A DNA stretch of 64,000 nt from Arctopsyche grandis (taxonomy: Eukaryota > Arthropoda > Insecta > Trichoptera > Hydropsychidae). The stretch is taken from positions 5,595,501 to 5,659,500 of the forward strand of contig NC_135358.1 in NCBI RefSeq assembly GCF_051622035.1, written 5' to 3'. Positions within the stretch are counted from its first letter, which is position 1. Each line of letters opens with the position of its first letter. The notes beneath the pieces are model-generated. The model saw only the letters and a program-made list of their open reading frames with translations, ran no database searches and was not told the DNA's origin. Both the position numbers and the translations under genes were made by a program. Positions 13,501-25,840 of this stretch are shown piece after piece.

Positions 13501-13740
13501 CAGTACTACTCGGGCAAGTTAGTTGCAAAATAAAGTCAAAAAATTAAATTGTTTTCAAAAATTTCTTAGGCCTTTGATCAAGACCGCGTACTACACTGTT
13601 CGCCAAGTGAGCTGTTTTTGGGCGTAGTTTATATTTTGTATATGAACCTTTATTTTTTAGATTAATAAAGAACGAATACTAGTCAAGAAATTGATATTGT
13701 TTTAGCATCTTTTGAAAATAAATAACTGCAACCAATACTT
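10574..13740. other. AT-rich intergenic DNA, nothing recognised
   Basis: Several small open frames (for example 11310-11588 and 12811-13116) are AT-rich, overlap frames on the other strand and show no domain. No repeat was matched elsewhere in the window, apart from a short GTTGCTCGGGCG motif at about 13363, also present at 19190. Confidence 0.4.
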
Positions 13741-13905
13741 ATGGTTAGAGGTAGGAACGGAAGCGTGTGTTTTCCAGGAAACATGTCGTTTTGGGTCTAT
13801 TTTCCAAAAAATAGGGCAAACTGCAAAGCTAAAGAGCATAAAAAAAGGTTAATCATAAAAATGAACAAAGCACGGCGACCGATGAACAAAGAACGGCGCA
13901 AATAC
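13741..13905 (+). repeat. dispersed repeat, copy 1 (partner at 28865-29030)
   Basis: About 165 bases match 28865-29030 at high identity, sharing GTTTTGGGTCTATTTTCCA, GGGCAAACT and AGAGCATAAAAAAAGGTT. The frame stays open across it, but the two copies differ at residue-changing positions and no domain is visible. Unknown transposon piece. Confidence 0.6.
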
Positions 13906-15964
13906 CATAAGTTATGGTATTTTAGTACCTGCTTTACCCGTTCATTGAGGCTATTTTTGTATGAAATTTCTGTTAACTTTACAGAGGCATTATTTAGCTG
14001 CCAGTAGGATGTTCATTTTATTTAAAAATAATACTCTCGAAGGGGTGGAATGGTTAAAAACAAGAAATAGTTTTTACGGACGGACAGACCAATATCGTTA
14101 AATTTAAGTGAAAGCCTAAATGCAAAGTAGGTATGAACCTCCCCGACAGAGATAAAAAGGAAACGACAGATCTTATCTAAAATAATTAAAACGAAAATAT
14201 TTACATTGTTATTGATTTATTTTATTAAAATACATATTATATTTTATGTTGAAAACCCCTGTCAACTGCATCTATAGAAAAAAAATAGGATAATCCTGAA
14301 AAAATGAACTATTTACATCCAAATATATGTAGCTCGCATGGCGATCAGTGGCGTACTAAGTACGCCGTATTTTATCTTATTATTATGTAATATAAAGTAC
14401 CATTAGATAATATACCAATTTTTTTTGTACTAAATTTAAAACCGTAGATTTGTATGTAATACAAATGAACAAACATTCATGTTTATATTTATTTAACATG
14501 TAATAATACAGATGCTCTAATAAATAAACAAAAGTGGATGTGGTGAGTTTAAAAGAGTGATGGTTTCGATTTAAGACAGCAAAAGTTTAATAGATTTTTA
14601 TTAGATAACGATTTTACATTAAAAAATCTGTGTCGTTGCAAAAGATGATGCTTTAATTATAATCAAATTTTTGTTTCTATTATATTTAATTTAAAATAAT
14701 TCAAAAACATGGCATGAACGTATGAGTATCGTATTTTGATCGCGTGTTAGGAAAACACTTGTCGTGAGCTTTTAGTTATATCTGATTCTGGTTATGAACT
14801 TCCGGTTTTGTCCCGTTATTCTATAGGAAATAAAATGATAATAATAAGAAAAAACGGGCACCCGCCCAAAACAAAGGGAAAGGGCTACTACTATTATTAT
14901 ACGATTTAAGTGTGAACGGTTCTTTTTTTTCCGACTTGTTCCTGGCCAAAGGCACGTGCCTTGATTCGAGATTATCCCCTTTGTTTGAACATCTCGTTTT
15001 TTGTTGTTTTTTTTTGTTCATAAACGGTATGTGTGAAATGACACAGCACGAAGTCTAGAAAACACAGCACGACCGTAAAACAAAAAGATGTTTTCATTTC
15101 TTTATAAACAATATATATATTTTTAATTTCATAATCCGTGAGTCTATTGTCTGTTACTTATCACGGATCGTATTGTTTTGTAATTGATATATGTATGTAT
15201 TAGTACTTTCCATTTGAACGATGTATGCACATATATACGTATTCGTTTTGAATATTTGGAACAGATGGAATCGAAGTCCAATTCTATACATTTACTTTTT
15301 GAAATTGTATTATAATATTGCGACCATAGATATAGAATATCTATCTATGATTGCGACAAAAACGGAATTGAATGAACGTTTCATATGTAAACAGAACACA
15401 TTCGCATTTCCTTCACATTATAACAATAGCCATTGTCACATAAGATCAATATAAAATGACTTCCTACGGACAAAACTTTCGCAAAATTATGATGAATATT
15501 TATTTTTGCGTGAACAATATGCCTACCCAGTACTAAGGTATACACTTTTCTGGTCGTCTTATTAGTTTTATTGTTGACCGATTCAATGAACACAATAACA
15601 CCGATTTACAAAAGGCTTTTTGTTCCGATGCCCGCCGACAGACAACACTTATGTTAATACAATTTACCGAAACCGTAAACGACAGGTGGGCACATTTTCA
15701 CCTTAGGCTACTTAGAAGTCAATCGACGACGGGTTTCATTAGAGATGGAATCATTTGTCGGCGACCGACCGACATTGTCTTAGCCCTTTTCTATTCACGT
15801 CACTGATTTCGGCGTCCCTTGTGTCTGAGACCTCCCGGAGCATCGTAAGGGTTAACTGTAAATACGATATGACTTTTATGTGTGTCAGGGCTTCCGGTCG
15901 GAAGTTTTCATTACACGTGTCATATAAATATGTATGCCCTTCGTCATAAAATTTGCGTGGTATA
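13906..15964. other. intergenic DNA, nothing firmly recognised
   Basis: AT-rich. A short CAGTGGCGTACTAAGTACGCC-like motif near 14346 resembles a hAT-type end but has no visible partner. No exon identified. Confidence 0.35.
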
Positions 15965-16055
15965 CATCATCATTTGATGGTTGTACCTCCAGCTCGCACG
16001 GTTCTTTATCGATCTTTATATATTTCAAGAGCAATCCGACCTCTCTATATCTCTA
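15965..16055 (+). pseudogene. decayed tandem copy of part of the exon at 16120-16326
   Basis: Aligns with 16194-16284 at an offset of 229 bases. It reads HHHLMVVPPARTVLYR then SRAIRPL, against HHHLMVVTPACTVLYR and PRAIRLL in the downstream copy. Within the conserved stretch most base differences fall at third codon positions, as if the copy was once under coding constraint; beyond it the copy degrades. No splice sites are preserved around it. Confidence 0.5.
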
Positions 16056-16119
16056 AACTACTTCATTCCTTTTGGGTATAATTTTCTTGAAATTCTTATT
16101 AACTCGTTTTGTTCTCCAG

Positions 16120-16326
16120 CTTCTACGTGGTCATTCCAGTCGTTGTTGAAACAGTTGGGACTGTATGTCCCCAATAATTATGTGCCTGTTAGACATCATC
16201 ATTTGATGGTTGTAACTCCTGCCTGCACTGTTCTTTATCGAATGGCTCATACTCCAAGAGCTATCCGACTTCTCCATGAAATCGTTGCTGCTGAGCCTGA
16301 ATGTGATATTTTCCACCTCAGTGAGC
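16120..16326 (+). CDS. internal coding exon of an unidentified gene
   Basis: A TTTTGTTCTCCAG acceptor, 207 bases open in one frame, then a perfect GTAAGT donor at 16327. The product is about 69 residues and includes TWSFQSLLKQLGLYVPNNY, VRHHHLMVVTPACTVLYRMA, HTPRAIRLLHEIVAAEPECD and IFHLSE. GC is higher than in the flanks and codon use looks protein-like. I do not recognise the family. No other exon of the same gene is evident; it may have very large introns, or be an exon carried or duplicated by a transposon. A decayed partial copy lies 229 bases upstream. Confidence 0.55.
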
Positions 16327-16649
16327 GTAAGTTATCGGAAATTATTTTAACCTATTATTTTAGTCTAGTATCCTGCGCTCACTATTTTCATTATTGAACG
16401 TGATGTATGAGTGGAATTTTGATCTTCTCTTATCCATTTGGGCCTCACAGGGATGTTTTGTATTTGCGGCTTGTTCTTATATATTGGTGCTGGCTATAGG
16501 TGTAAGACATTCCCTTCTTTGTATTTTATTATTTGATACTTTTACATTACCTGCTATTATTATAATGCTATTGTTTTTTTATGATTATGTATAAATGTAC
16601 ATATAATATATTTGTCTGTTTATATATCTATATATTTTTATTTTTCTCA

Positions 16650-16775
16650 TCTAACTGTATTTTTTCAACCATTTCTGGTGCATTAGGGAGTCATGTAATG
16701 CCACAATGGTTCAAACCTTATATAAAGAATAACTATAACTATATCTATGGTCCAAACTTAAACTTAAATAAATAA
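16650..16775 (+). mobile_element. possible LINE 3' tail with TAAA-type end
   Basis: Contains GCATTAGG, then TGTAATGCCACAATGGT, then a tail with AAATAAATAAT. The reverse complement of 31400-31450 has the same order of motifs. This suggests the shared 3' end of one retroposon family. Confidence 0.35.
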
Positions 16776-17299
16776 TATTCCATTTGGCCACATCTATAGT
16801 TTTTGCCATGATTAAAAATATTTCAATAGTAGAATGTTTTGAAAAGACACCTAGTATATTTATAAAATATACCAAATACATTATCTACCTGCAGTCAGCA
16901 AACTTCATAGTAGCGATCCCAAATATTCGAATATATTGGAATATATTCGAATATCGAATATCGAGTAGTACCTTTAAATTATTTATTTGTAGTTTTAAGA
17001 AGTTGAAGATATTATTAAAGTTTTAAGAGAACCATTATCCGGAACATCAAATAGAATTAAATGTGCTGTAGATTGAAAATAAAAAGATAAGTTCGTATAA
17101 AAAGTATTCGAATATTCGGACTTGGGATCCCTACTTCATAGTCTGATATTTTGAAAATATGATTTTTGTAAAATTTGTTGATTGAATGACACTGACATTG
17201 TTATAAATAGTCAAAAATAACAATTAATTGTCATTTTTATATACGTAAATATATATACATATACTTTTCCTGAAGAAATAGATCTTCAACCAATGTATT

Positions 17300-17720
17300 T
17301 TGCCAGTGATGATGTATGGATGTGAAACTTGGATATTGAACGCTAAGATGCTACAAAGCCTAATCCACTCAAATAAGTGGAATGCTGTATACTTAGCATT
17401 ATGAGGAAGAAGAGGAATCGGAATACTTGGTTGAGAAGTATGACAAGGGTAGTGGATATAGTGGATTGAGCGAAGGGATTGAAATGGCAATAGGCGGATC
17501 ACGTGGCTAAAAGAATGAACGAAAGGTAGACAAAAGAAGTGCCAAAATGGTACCCTAGATAATGCAAAAGATTAAAAAGAAGATCGCAGGGAAGATGGAG
17601 AGACGAAATTAGGAAAATGTGTAGGGTGAGATGGATGAGAGTTGCGCAAAACAGAGACGAGTGGAAGCGTATTGGAAAGGCCTTGATGAATGGCTCATTT
17701 ACGTATATTTCTAAAATGTC
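17300..17720 (+). mobile_element. RTE-like non-LTR retrotransposon 3' fragment (decayed)
   Basis: Conceptual translation with frameshifts and stops gives LPVMMYGCETWILNAKMLQ, later GIGILG, RITWLK, then RREDGETKLGKCVG-type and MRVAQNRDEWKRIG-type residues. These match the C-terminal region after the reverse transcriptase of insect RTE-like elements (YGCETW, RWxDEIRKMCG, WMRVAQNRDEWKRIG). Multiple breaks show it is dead. Related minus-strand pieces lie at 19300-19515 and 30850-31090. Confidence 0.7.
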
Positions 17721-18670
17721 ATTAACATTGTTTTATATTATAAAGAAATGCAGGTTTTTGAAGTTTATTTTGGTTTTTACTGCATTATTATAACATTATT
17801 AGTTTATAAGATACGAGCTTTTAAATATAAGTTGTCGTTTTTTCCCACTATGTGACATAATAGAATGGCATTTGAGATATTCAGCTGTCAACAGAGTTGC
17901 CTTCATTATTGTGAAGATATGATGTAATATTTCAAATTAACACACATGTCGAAATCCAAAGATGAGTTACAAAGCTCGACTGCACAACAATGGCAAGGGA
18001 CTTGTTGTCGTCTCGTGAAATATCTTAACTCGCAGGACATTACATATTGTGAACGGCACAAATTAATTTAGTAGAAATCGCGTTATTTTTTTTTTGTATT
18101 ATTATTTTTACTATTACTCACATTTGTGAGAGCGTCAAAAGGACGCTGCTCCAGCCGTTGACAACCGTCGAAATCGAAACAAATTGTCGCAGTTATTTTC
18201 GAGTCTTTCACGTTCGAGATCTCCCATTCAGGAAAAAAGTGTCTCTCATTGTCGTCGACTCGCCATTGTGTAAATAATATACACGCGACACAATGGCGGA
18301 TGGAGTCCATCGGCACGTGAAAAAGTTTGGCGTCCGTCTTCATCAAAACGGCTTCATCTCACATTCTATATACCCATGGAGAATAAAAACACTCACAGTG
18401 TTTATGAGTGATGTGTTTCGATTTGTTCTCGACGCGTGGAAAACTTTCCAAGTTCTTCTTCTCTCTACGCCTGTTATATAATATGTTTTGCCCGTTGATA
18501 TTTGAACGGGTTGATTTTTTCTCTTTTTTGAAAATAAATTGTTATCTATACAAAATACCTAAATTAGATGAGTCAAATGAAACATAGTCAAATGAACCTA
18601 TGCACGAACATTCACAGTCAAAACTGATATCACAATTCGGCAAAAAATTATGGTCAAATGTAGATACATA
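17721..18670. other. intergenic DNA, nothing firmly recognised
   Basis: Includes a richer stretch (18120-18480) with an ATG-initiated frame of 62 codons at 18293. It is preceded by an imperfect inverted repeat of CCATTGTGT near 18264-18296. No family match, so it is left uncalled. Confidence 0.35.
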
Positions 18671-19065
18671 TTACACTATTCGACACGAAAAATGGTCCAG
18701 AGACGAGATATGACTTTTCTTATTGATCTATGCCCAGTAAACACGAATCTGGTAATAAAAAATGTTGATTTGCTCACGATTCAGAGATGTATGTGTTTTT
18801 TAAATCGCGCGATTTTTCTATATCTTGGTGTTGTTCGGTCGATGTCTCAAAATCTGTCAATTTCCTGTTCAAAATGAATATTGGAATTTATAGTCGGTTA
18901 TTTTATCTTTCATTTGTAGTACTTTTCAGCTTTCAAATCTCTCTAAGTAGTCATCCAGTTCAAATCAAAGTCAAAAGTACGTATTTTCATTTGGCATTTT
19001 TTCCCACTGTTAATACTATTTTATATTTTATATTTTCTATTGAAACATGTTTATTGGGATAGTGT
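18671..19065 (+). mobile_element. truncated copy of the CACTG-ended element (full copy at 32365-32867)
   Basis: About 390 bases match 32362-32755 at high identity, starting TTACACTATTCGACACG and running to TGTTTATTGGGATAGT. The right inverted end present in the other copy is missing. Open frames inside are chance and occur at equivalent places in both copies. Confidence 0.65.
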
Positions 19066-19299
19066 TAAAAAAAAGTTTCTATGAGATAATTACCAAATTT
19101 AGTATACTACATAGTAGAAGATTTACGAAGTGGCCAATCAAATAATGTACATATGCAATACAATAGCAAAATAACTAAATTGCCCGACATTGCTCGGGCG
19201 AGTAATTTTTTTCCCTAAGCCCTTTGACCTCTTCCAAAAACCGTCTACGGTTTAATAATCATTATCATCATTCACAGCTATTTAGTATGCAATGTTGAA

Positions 19300-19515
19300 T
19301 GAAGGTATATCCAAAACGATTCCATTCATCTCTGTTTTGGGCAACTCTAATCCAACTCATTCCACACATTTTCCTAATTTCGTCTACCCATCTCACTCAT
19401 CTCTCTAATCTTCTTTTAACTCTTTTGCATTATCTTGGGTAGCATTTTGGCACTTCTTTTGTCCATTCTTCTAGTCACGTGGACCACTCATTGCCATTTC
19501 AATCCTTTCAATGTA
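19300..19515 (-). mobile_element. RTE-like retrotransposon 3' fragment, minus strand
   Basis: The minus strand carries the same C-terminal coding block as 17300-17720: GTACCC-type WYP, then a RWVDEIRKMCG-like stretch and RVAQNRDEW-like residues, with small changes and breaks. Fragment only. Confidence 0.6.
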
Positions 19516-19905
19516 AAAATTCGTATTGTTATATGAAAAATGTTATTGATCGTATTGTTTACGATGTTTGTAATGCCTGACCATAGATGTCAGGTGTTGT
19601 TTCAATTTACATGTGTATGTATGTATGTAATAATGTTGTATTTAATATTGTATGTAATACATATTTCTCGAGTCTTAATCTGTTTAGCACACTCGCCACT
19701 TTGGAGCAATCTTTTAGGCGAGTGCGCATGATTAATTGAAATAAAATAAAACAATAAAAATAAATACTTCTCATCCATGTACTTCGTTTTCTCTCTGGTC
19801 TACGATCTAGAATTCCAAATTTTGTGGATGTAAATTAAAAAACTGATTTACATAGCGGAAAACTAACAAATAGTAAACTTTATATATAAGTTTGCACCCC
19901 AAATT

Positions 19906-20580
19906 GAGGGAGCGAAATACAAGGCGATAGGGGGTATATCCTCAATATACCCAATATTTAATCGCCATAGTTCTTTATCAACTCAAAATAAAATAAAATT
20001 ATATTGCGCGCTCATATTACCATTATTAACTTATGCTTCACCTGTATGGAATAACGCCTCGAAGTCTAACCTTTCCAAGCTCCAAATAATGCAAAATAAA
20101 TCCCTAAATATAATTTATATAACACACCCATATATACTAACTTGAAAAAACTGCATGCCATAAATAACATTCCTTTAGTTACAGACTTTACTAACAAACT
20201 AAACAGTAGATTCTATGACAGAATCACTAATAACCATACTAACACACTTGTGAAGAGTCTCGGTGATTACAACAAAATGTCTATACCCTTCAGGTATAAA
20301 CATAGATTACCTAAACACAATCTGGTTTAGATCGTCGACTTTAGAGAATCTTTAATTAATATTATGTATTAGTTGTATTATGAGCATTTATAAGAATTGT
20401 AAATAGGTTTTTGAGCTCTTTTTTCCTATTATGCTGTACAGTAACATTAGAATAGTATAATACTAACAAAATTAAGTTAAAATTGTAAAATAGAAAATGA
20501 TCAGTAGATCAGTAACTATTAAAATAGATATGAGATGTATTATGAATATAAGTAAGTAATAATAAAAAGCATTTAAAAAA
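19906..20580 (+). mobile_element. Jockey-like LINE 3' part (copy A)
   Basis: Translation shows the C-terminal part of a Jockey-like reverse transcriptase ORF: KAIGGISSIYPIFNRHSSL, ALILPLLTYASPVWNN, LQIMQNKSLNIIY, then in another frame LHAINNIPLVTDFTNKLNSR and FYDRITNNHTNTLVKSLGDY, ending at a TAG near 20330. A 3' UTR follows, with GATCAGTAGATCAGTAACTA and AATAATAAAAAGCATTTAAA. A one-base shift and stop near 20140 break the frame. Copies B, C and D in this window share the tail. Confidence 0.75.
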
Positions 20581-21057
20581 ATATATAAGTTTAAATATCA
20601 CTTGGAAGTGTTTTAGTGTGGTTTTGGATAAAGCGCGTGTGATACACATATGTAAGTGAGATATCGGCTTGTGATCAATGATTGTCGGCTGATGGGACTA
20701 TTCAATCGGCACAATGGGCTATTGTTTCTATCCGGTGGTGTTGGTGATGAGGAGAGCCTTTAAAGGGGACCGCCGATGATAAATGGACCGGGTTCTTATT
20801 CGCCTTGCTTCGAATCGTCTAATAAACCACACACGTTGGCTTCGATATTCGAATGATACGTTCGGCTTTAGGATGAATCGATTTCGAACGGAAAATTTCT
20901 GATGTAATAAATCGCTCTAGTGTAGGTTCTGAAGTCAAATATTTGCTTGTGTAATATACGTATGTATTTTCAATTAATATGTATATATGTATGTAGGTGT
21001 ACATATTTCTGCAATTAGAATAGTATTTAGAATGCCAATTATTGACTTGATTATTAA
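20581..21057. other. intergenic DNA, nothing recognised
   Basis: No supported gene or repeat apart from short TATGTA runs. Confidence 0.4.
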
Positions 21058-21595
21058 GAGGGCTGTATACCCGAAACCTTAATTTTGTTGCTGTTCCTTT
21101 CTTCGATATATATATTGAGTGAATGTATATATTGAGTGAATGCGACAATACATATATGTATATCAATATATATATATATATATATATATTGAGTGAATGT
21201 GACAGTTGCGCTTCGACCAGATAATACGTATTTTAAATCGACAAAATCGAGGTTTCGTATTCTCCAATTTTCTCCTCCAAAACTAGACCAATTTAAAAAA
21301 AAATCAACATCGGTATAAGAAAGATATTTTCTATGTTTGTATCCTCGTATTTTTTTAAAAATCAACCGTTAAAGCACGCTGGACTCTTTTCGTGGGTGTA
21401 AAAAAGAGGCGATTTTATAGATGTTTGGCGGCTCCTAGCTCCTATAAAAAATAACTAATCAAAAAAACAAAACCACAGAAACATGCCTATGATGGATATC
21501 CATAGCATATTAAAAAATAATTTCTCTAGTGCCATAATTGAGGAAGGGAGAAGTGTAATACGTTTGTATGGACAAGGCGCTGGTGTCCAGCCCTC
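21058..21595. mobile_element. TTAA-flanked miniature element, family 2 (complete copy)
   Basis: Starts GAGGGCTG and ends CAGCCCTC, perfect 8-base inverted ends, with TTAA directly on both sides (21054-21057 and 21596-21599). TTAA duplication is the mark of piggyBac-type transposition. There is no transposase. It contains TTGAGTGAATG repeats and a TA microsatellite. A 5'-truncated copy with the same right end and TTAA lies at 38655-39069. Confidence 0.7.
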
Positions 21596-21989
21596 TTAAG
21601 TGTTGATGTCAATAGTTATAAAAGTATGTACGCAGACATTCGTAAAATGTTAATCTATTGAAATGGGTATCCAAGTTTTCATACGGTGAATATTAATCGC
21701 ATTTCAGTCTGACTTTTCGTTAAAATTTCAGCATATCGACGATAGCCGTTTTATATTTTATTTTATGGGAAAGATAATTTCCATACATAGATATACATAT
21801 GTATGTACATTTGTGTATCTATAATTGTGTATATCTATTTAAAAAATATATATTCTAACTATATTTGAACCTATGTACATATGTATATTTTTTACTAAAA
21901 GTGTGTTTTATTTTTTTATTTACATATATATATATATATATATAATACATATGTATATCAGGAAAGGAGATATCCTAACAGAAAATCTC

Positions 21990-22075
21990 CAATTCGCCTT
22001 CCTAGCCAATTACAAACATTGTAACATTTATTATTACATAAATCGCTGAATTTTGAGATGCTGAAGAACAGCTAA
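21990..22075. repeat. diverged match to the SINE body at 6065-6160
   Basis: Shares CCTAG-CAATTAC, TTATTACATA-ATCGCTG and GCTGAAGAAC with the distal part of the SINE at 6 kb. Only this part is present, so it may be a truncated copy or another element with a related tail. Confidence 0.4.
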
Positions 22076-22129
22076 TTAACTTCTAACTTATTACTTTATC
22101 TATGTACGTAGTAACAATATGTGTGTGTA

Positions 22130-22800
22130 TTTTAGGGATTTTTTGTACACCATTTGTCCTATCAAACTGAAACTTAGTATTAGTTACTGAAATTCTTATC
22201 GATAAGATGTCAATTTTTAAGTTGACCGGAAATGGTACCTCCCCTTATAGATGTCTTCTTTTTTTAAGTTTTTGAATTACATTATTTTCCCTTTAAACAT
22301 GTGTGTTCTTCACGAAAAAATCAAGTATAATTCTTGTATCAATGTGATGAAAATAAAAAAAAAATACGAAATTTAATATACGGGATTTTCTTCTCTTAGA
22401 AAGACACCCCTGAACGTATCAAGCGTATTTTTTATATACTAACTTAGAGTTTATAAGGTTTTATCAAAATTCGTAAACCGGAAGTAGTATTTTTTTTTAA
22501 AACAATATTTCATTATTTTAAGCTTATTGATATGTATTGTGTATAATGCTGATAAGGATTTTAAGTAATTTGAACAAAATCGAACAACCGGAAGTAGAAA
22601 TTTTGACTTGTGCAAGTTTTCATACATTTGCGCTCAATTTGTATCAAAAATGCTGTCATAGCTATTAGTATTTCATGATGCGGCTGTGTTTGTGTGAATG
22701 TGTCTGTACAGTTCAATATCGAATTTTGTTTTGTGACCTTCTTATATTCCTCAAATACATACATAGATAAAGTCATGGGTTGGTCACATCCGAACTTTTT
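22130..22800 (+). repeat. CCGGAAGT-containing repeat family, copy 1
   Basis: Matches 62220-63000. Shared blocks include CGTAAACCGGAAGTAGTATT, TTTCATTATTTT, GTGCAAGTTT-CATACATTT, GGCTATTAGTATTTCAT and TAAAGTCATGGGTTGGTCAC. One sub-block (GACCGGAA-TGGTACC followed by CTTATAGATGTCTTC) appears inverted at the far end of the 62 kb copy. This suggests an element with inverted termini. Class not determined. Confidence 0.55.
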
Positions 22801-25699
22801 TTTGTATTATTTAAATTTGTAATTAGGCAAATAATTACATAGTATTATTTTGAATACTAGTTTTTCATAAGCTATAAACACTTTATTTAAATTTGTATTA
22901 ATTTCAAACTAATTTTACCGTAGAAGTAGGTACATATTTTACAAGGAAAATGTACCTACTTATTTTTGGAAGAAAAATTTCTTCTGACTTCTTATTAAAT
23001 GTTGTTTCTTTTTCAATTTATTTTTAGAGAGTCAGTAACTTTTCTAACTGTTTCTAAAAGGATTTCATTCACTATATATGCTAAGATTAAATAGCAATTG
23101 TATATGATTTATTAATTTCGGTTAGACAAATTATGATTTCAAGTGAAAAGACATTTATGCAGAGATGGAATCAGAGATGAATTTGGAATTCCTCTCAATG
23201 CAGTACCTTTCATCAGTCGCCATGCATTTTCTCGCGATAGCATTTCTATTTCGGTGTGAGAAAATACAAAGCTAGTTTGCCGTTGTCGTTTGAGCAGAGC
23301 ATTATAGCCCATTTTCGCGTCGTAAAAGCTCCATTCGAAACAAAACTCACCGGTTAATGTTTCGCCGTCAAAGGATGCTGTCTGTTTTATCGCCGGGCAA
23401 AAATCTTCTCAACGACTCGAGCTACTCTATTTAGCAGAACGGACAAAGTTCAAAGGGTTATCTGTCCTTTATATAATATAAAATAAAATTCCAACCCACA
23501 ACCGAACGAAAAGCTCCAAAGGATCGAAAAATTAGAAACGAACAGTCGACATTCGCACACCTCGAGGCGGATTCGTAAAATTAAAATTTCGTTTGAAATA
23601 CTCGTTCGTTTATATATCCATCGGCGAGATAAATTTGTTTGCAAAAGAAAAATGCGAAAATAATATATTGTGAGATGCCGCTCGGATAATGGAGCTCTCG
23701 AGCACGATGGCCCATCTTTCACCCAAAAGATGTGTTAAACGTTTTTCGCGAGTCCATATGACCCCGAGCCACTCCATAAATATTATTAGCACATCGTAAA
23801 TAAAGCAACCTCTCAGCGGTTCTCCCGTTGAACATTTGCATTCGGTTGATGATATACATATATACATATATTTAACGTGTTCATTTGCAAGGCAGAACGC
23901 CGAGCGTAGCCATACTTAGTATATAATGATAATGCACAATGCGAAAGAAATAGGCGAAAGTGGTTTCGGTGGTTTGAGGTACGGTTATATCTATCTCTGT
24001 TGCAGAGATGGTAATCTTCGCAAACTACGGTATAATGTCGGAGATCCGTTTTGTGGTATTAATTGGTCGTGAAATGCATCGCCCATTTAGTATTCAACAC
24101 ACAACGGTGCGCCGATGATGTTTTCGGGGATAATTCTGCGTGAAATGAGCCACCATTATAATGGTCATTGTCTGTGACACTACGAGGGCGCGTGCTTCGT
24201 GATCTTCTGTCGGATTCAAACAGGGGAGATCAACAGAAGCCCACAAGCGTAAAAAAATTACATTTCAAATGACCAAGTAGTATAATAGATTGCTCGGAAT
24301 CGCATACGCTACATAACCAAAGTGTTATATACATAGTTACATATTTCTTATAGGAGTACTCAAGGTTTTGCTTTACAAGCTTTCGATCTGAGCCTTTCAA
24401 ATGTGTTCTTTTAACCTTTGAGAGACGAAGCGTCGAGATCGAACGAGTGTCCCGAACCGGGGTCGAGTAAGACCCCAGTATTTTTTAATCAAAATACAGC
24501 TTTTCTCAATACAAATGGGTTCAATATTTATCTTATTAATCATTTTATACGTGAACATAATAAAAATTTTAGTCCTATAGCATGTTTTTGATTATTTTTG
24601 TATTCAAAAATAACGACAAGCATCAACACGCAAACGTACATATGTAGGTGGGGCCAACAGGCGACTGTATGACTCAATAGCAACGCACCAAAAGCGACGA
24701 AAACAATAGCTTACGAAAATATAGCCGTCTCTTTATCTCGCATTAATTCACCGATCAGCAAGAATATGCAAGCGAACAGTCAAAAACATGACTTATCGAT
24801 ACCGCCTTTAAATCATACTTTGAAACGTAGAAATGTATAAATTTATTTTTTTACGATGTACCCCTTTTCTAAATCATACAAAATCTATTAAAATAAATTT
24901 CTTGTAGTTCATTCTAGGAATTCAAGAAAATTAAGGGTGTATAGCTTTAAAGACCACATAGTTATTACAAAAAACATAAAAATGAGGCACTTACATACCC
25001 CACTTCGGTGAGGGAGGATTAAATATATGCATGTAATACATACATATACAAATGTATGTATATAAGCATAATATTAATTGAACCAAAATAAGCAGTAAAA
25101 ATGGGACAGTTACCATATGTATATGTACATATGAAGAAATTCCAAAGAGCTAACATTTTAAAAAGTGAAAATTTTATATGTAGATTGTCGACTAGTCAAA
25201 AATAATATATATGTATGTATAAAATCAAAATGTATTGTGAACATATGTATATAAGAATTTTAAATACATTTTTAAACTTTTTTTCTCATTATTCTTTGTA
25301 TATGAGACTAACATTTAAATAATAATAATAACTTTTTTATTCTAGACGATAGGGAGATTAGTGCAATCCCTATTGTCCATATAAATAATATATACATACA
25401 TAGATAATAAATACAATAGTATTCAATAATAATAAAAAAATACAGTGTCAAAAGTTTTATATTTAAAATTAATTGGTAATTTTTTATTTTTTACCTGTCA
25501 CGAAAAAGTGTCTAAAAAAAGTATATTTTTTTGAATATGACTATTGATTCCAATACTCACTTTTTGTACATCAATACTAGATTCTGAGTGAAAAAACTAT
25601 AAACAATGCCCATTTTTTGAAACGCTCATCAAGGAAAGCAAATCAACAAAACTCATTGATACATATTTGAATTCATTAGGTCAAATTTAGATTGTTGAA
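22801..25699. other. intergenic DNA; higher-complexity stretch 23180-24480
   Basis: Between 23180 and 24480 the sequence is less AT-rich and not obviously repetitive, but I find no convincing exon on either strand. It could be regulatory. The remainder is AT-rich with TATGTA runs. Confidence 0.35.
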
Positions 25700-25840
25700 T
25701 TAAATTAAATAATACATAAATACTAACAAGAAAAATATGTAATGAGTAAAATTGTAGATTGTGATTACTGGATCAGTAGATATAAGATGTATTGTGAACA
25801 TAATTTATTAACAGTAAAAAAAATCAAATGAGCTAAAAAC
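25700..25840 (+). mobile_element. Jockey-like LINE tail remnant (copy D)
   Basis: Shares AAAATTGTAGA, GATCAGTAGATATAAGATG, TATTGTGAACATAAT and an A-rich, ATCAAA-like end with the tails of copies A-C. More diverged and short. Confidence 0.4.

Noticed and set aside
15981..16118. N-terminal extension of the frame leading into the exon at 16120
   Set aside because: The upstream part is AT-rich with degraded similarity to the exon copy and precedes a good acceptor, so it is intron, not coding.
18293..18481. ATG-initiated 62-codon frame near an inverted CCATTGTGT repeat
   Set aside because: No family resemblance, no splice or poly-A context; likely chance.
23180..24260. Possible exon in the richer stretch around 23.2-24.3 kb
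   Set aside because: Open frames are short, overlap on both strands and have no paired splice sites.
24409..24480. TTAACCTTTGAGAGACGAAGCG as the end of another TTAA-type element
   Set aside because: No matching inverted end with TTAA could be found nearby.
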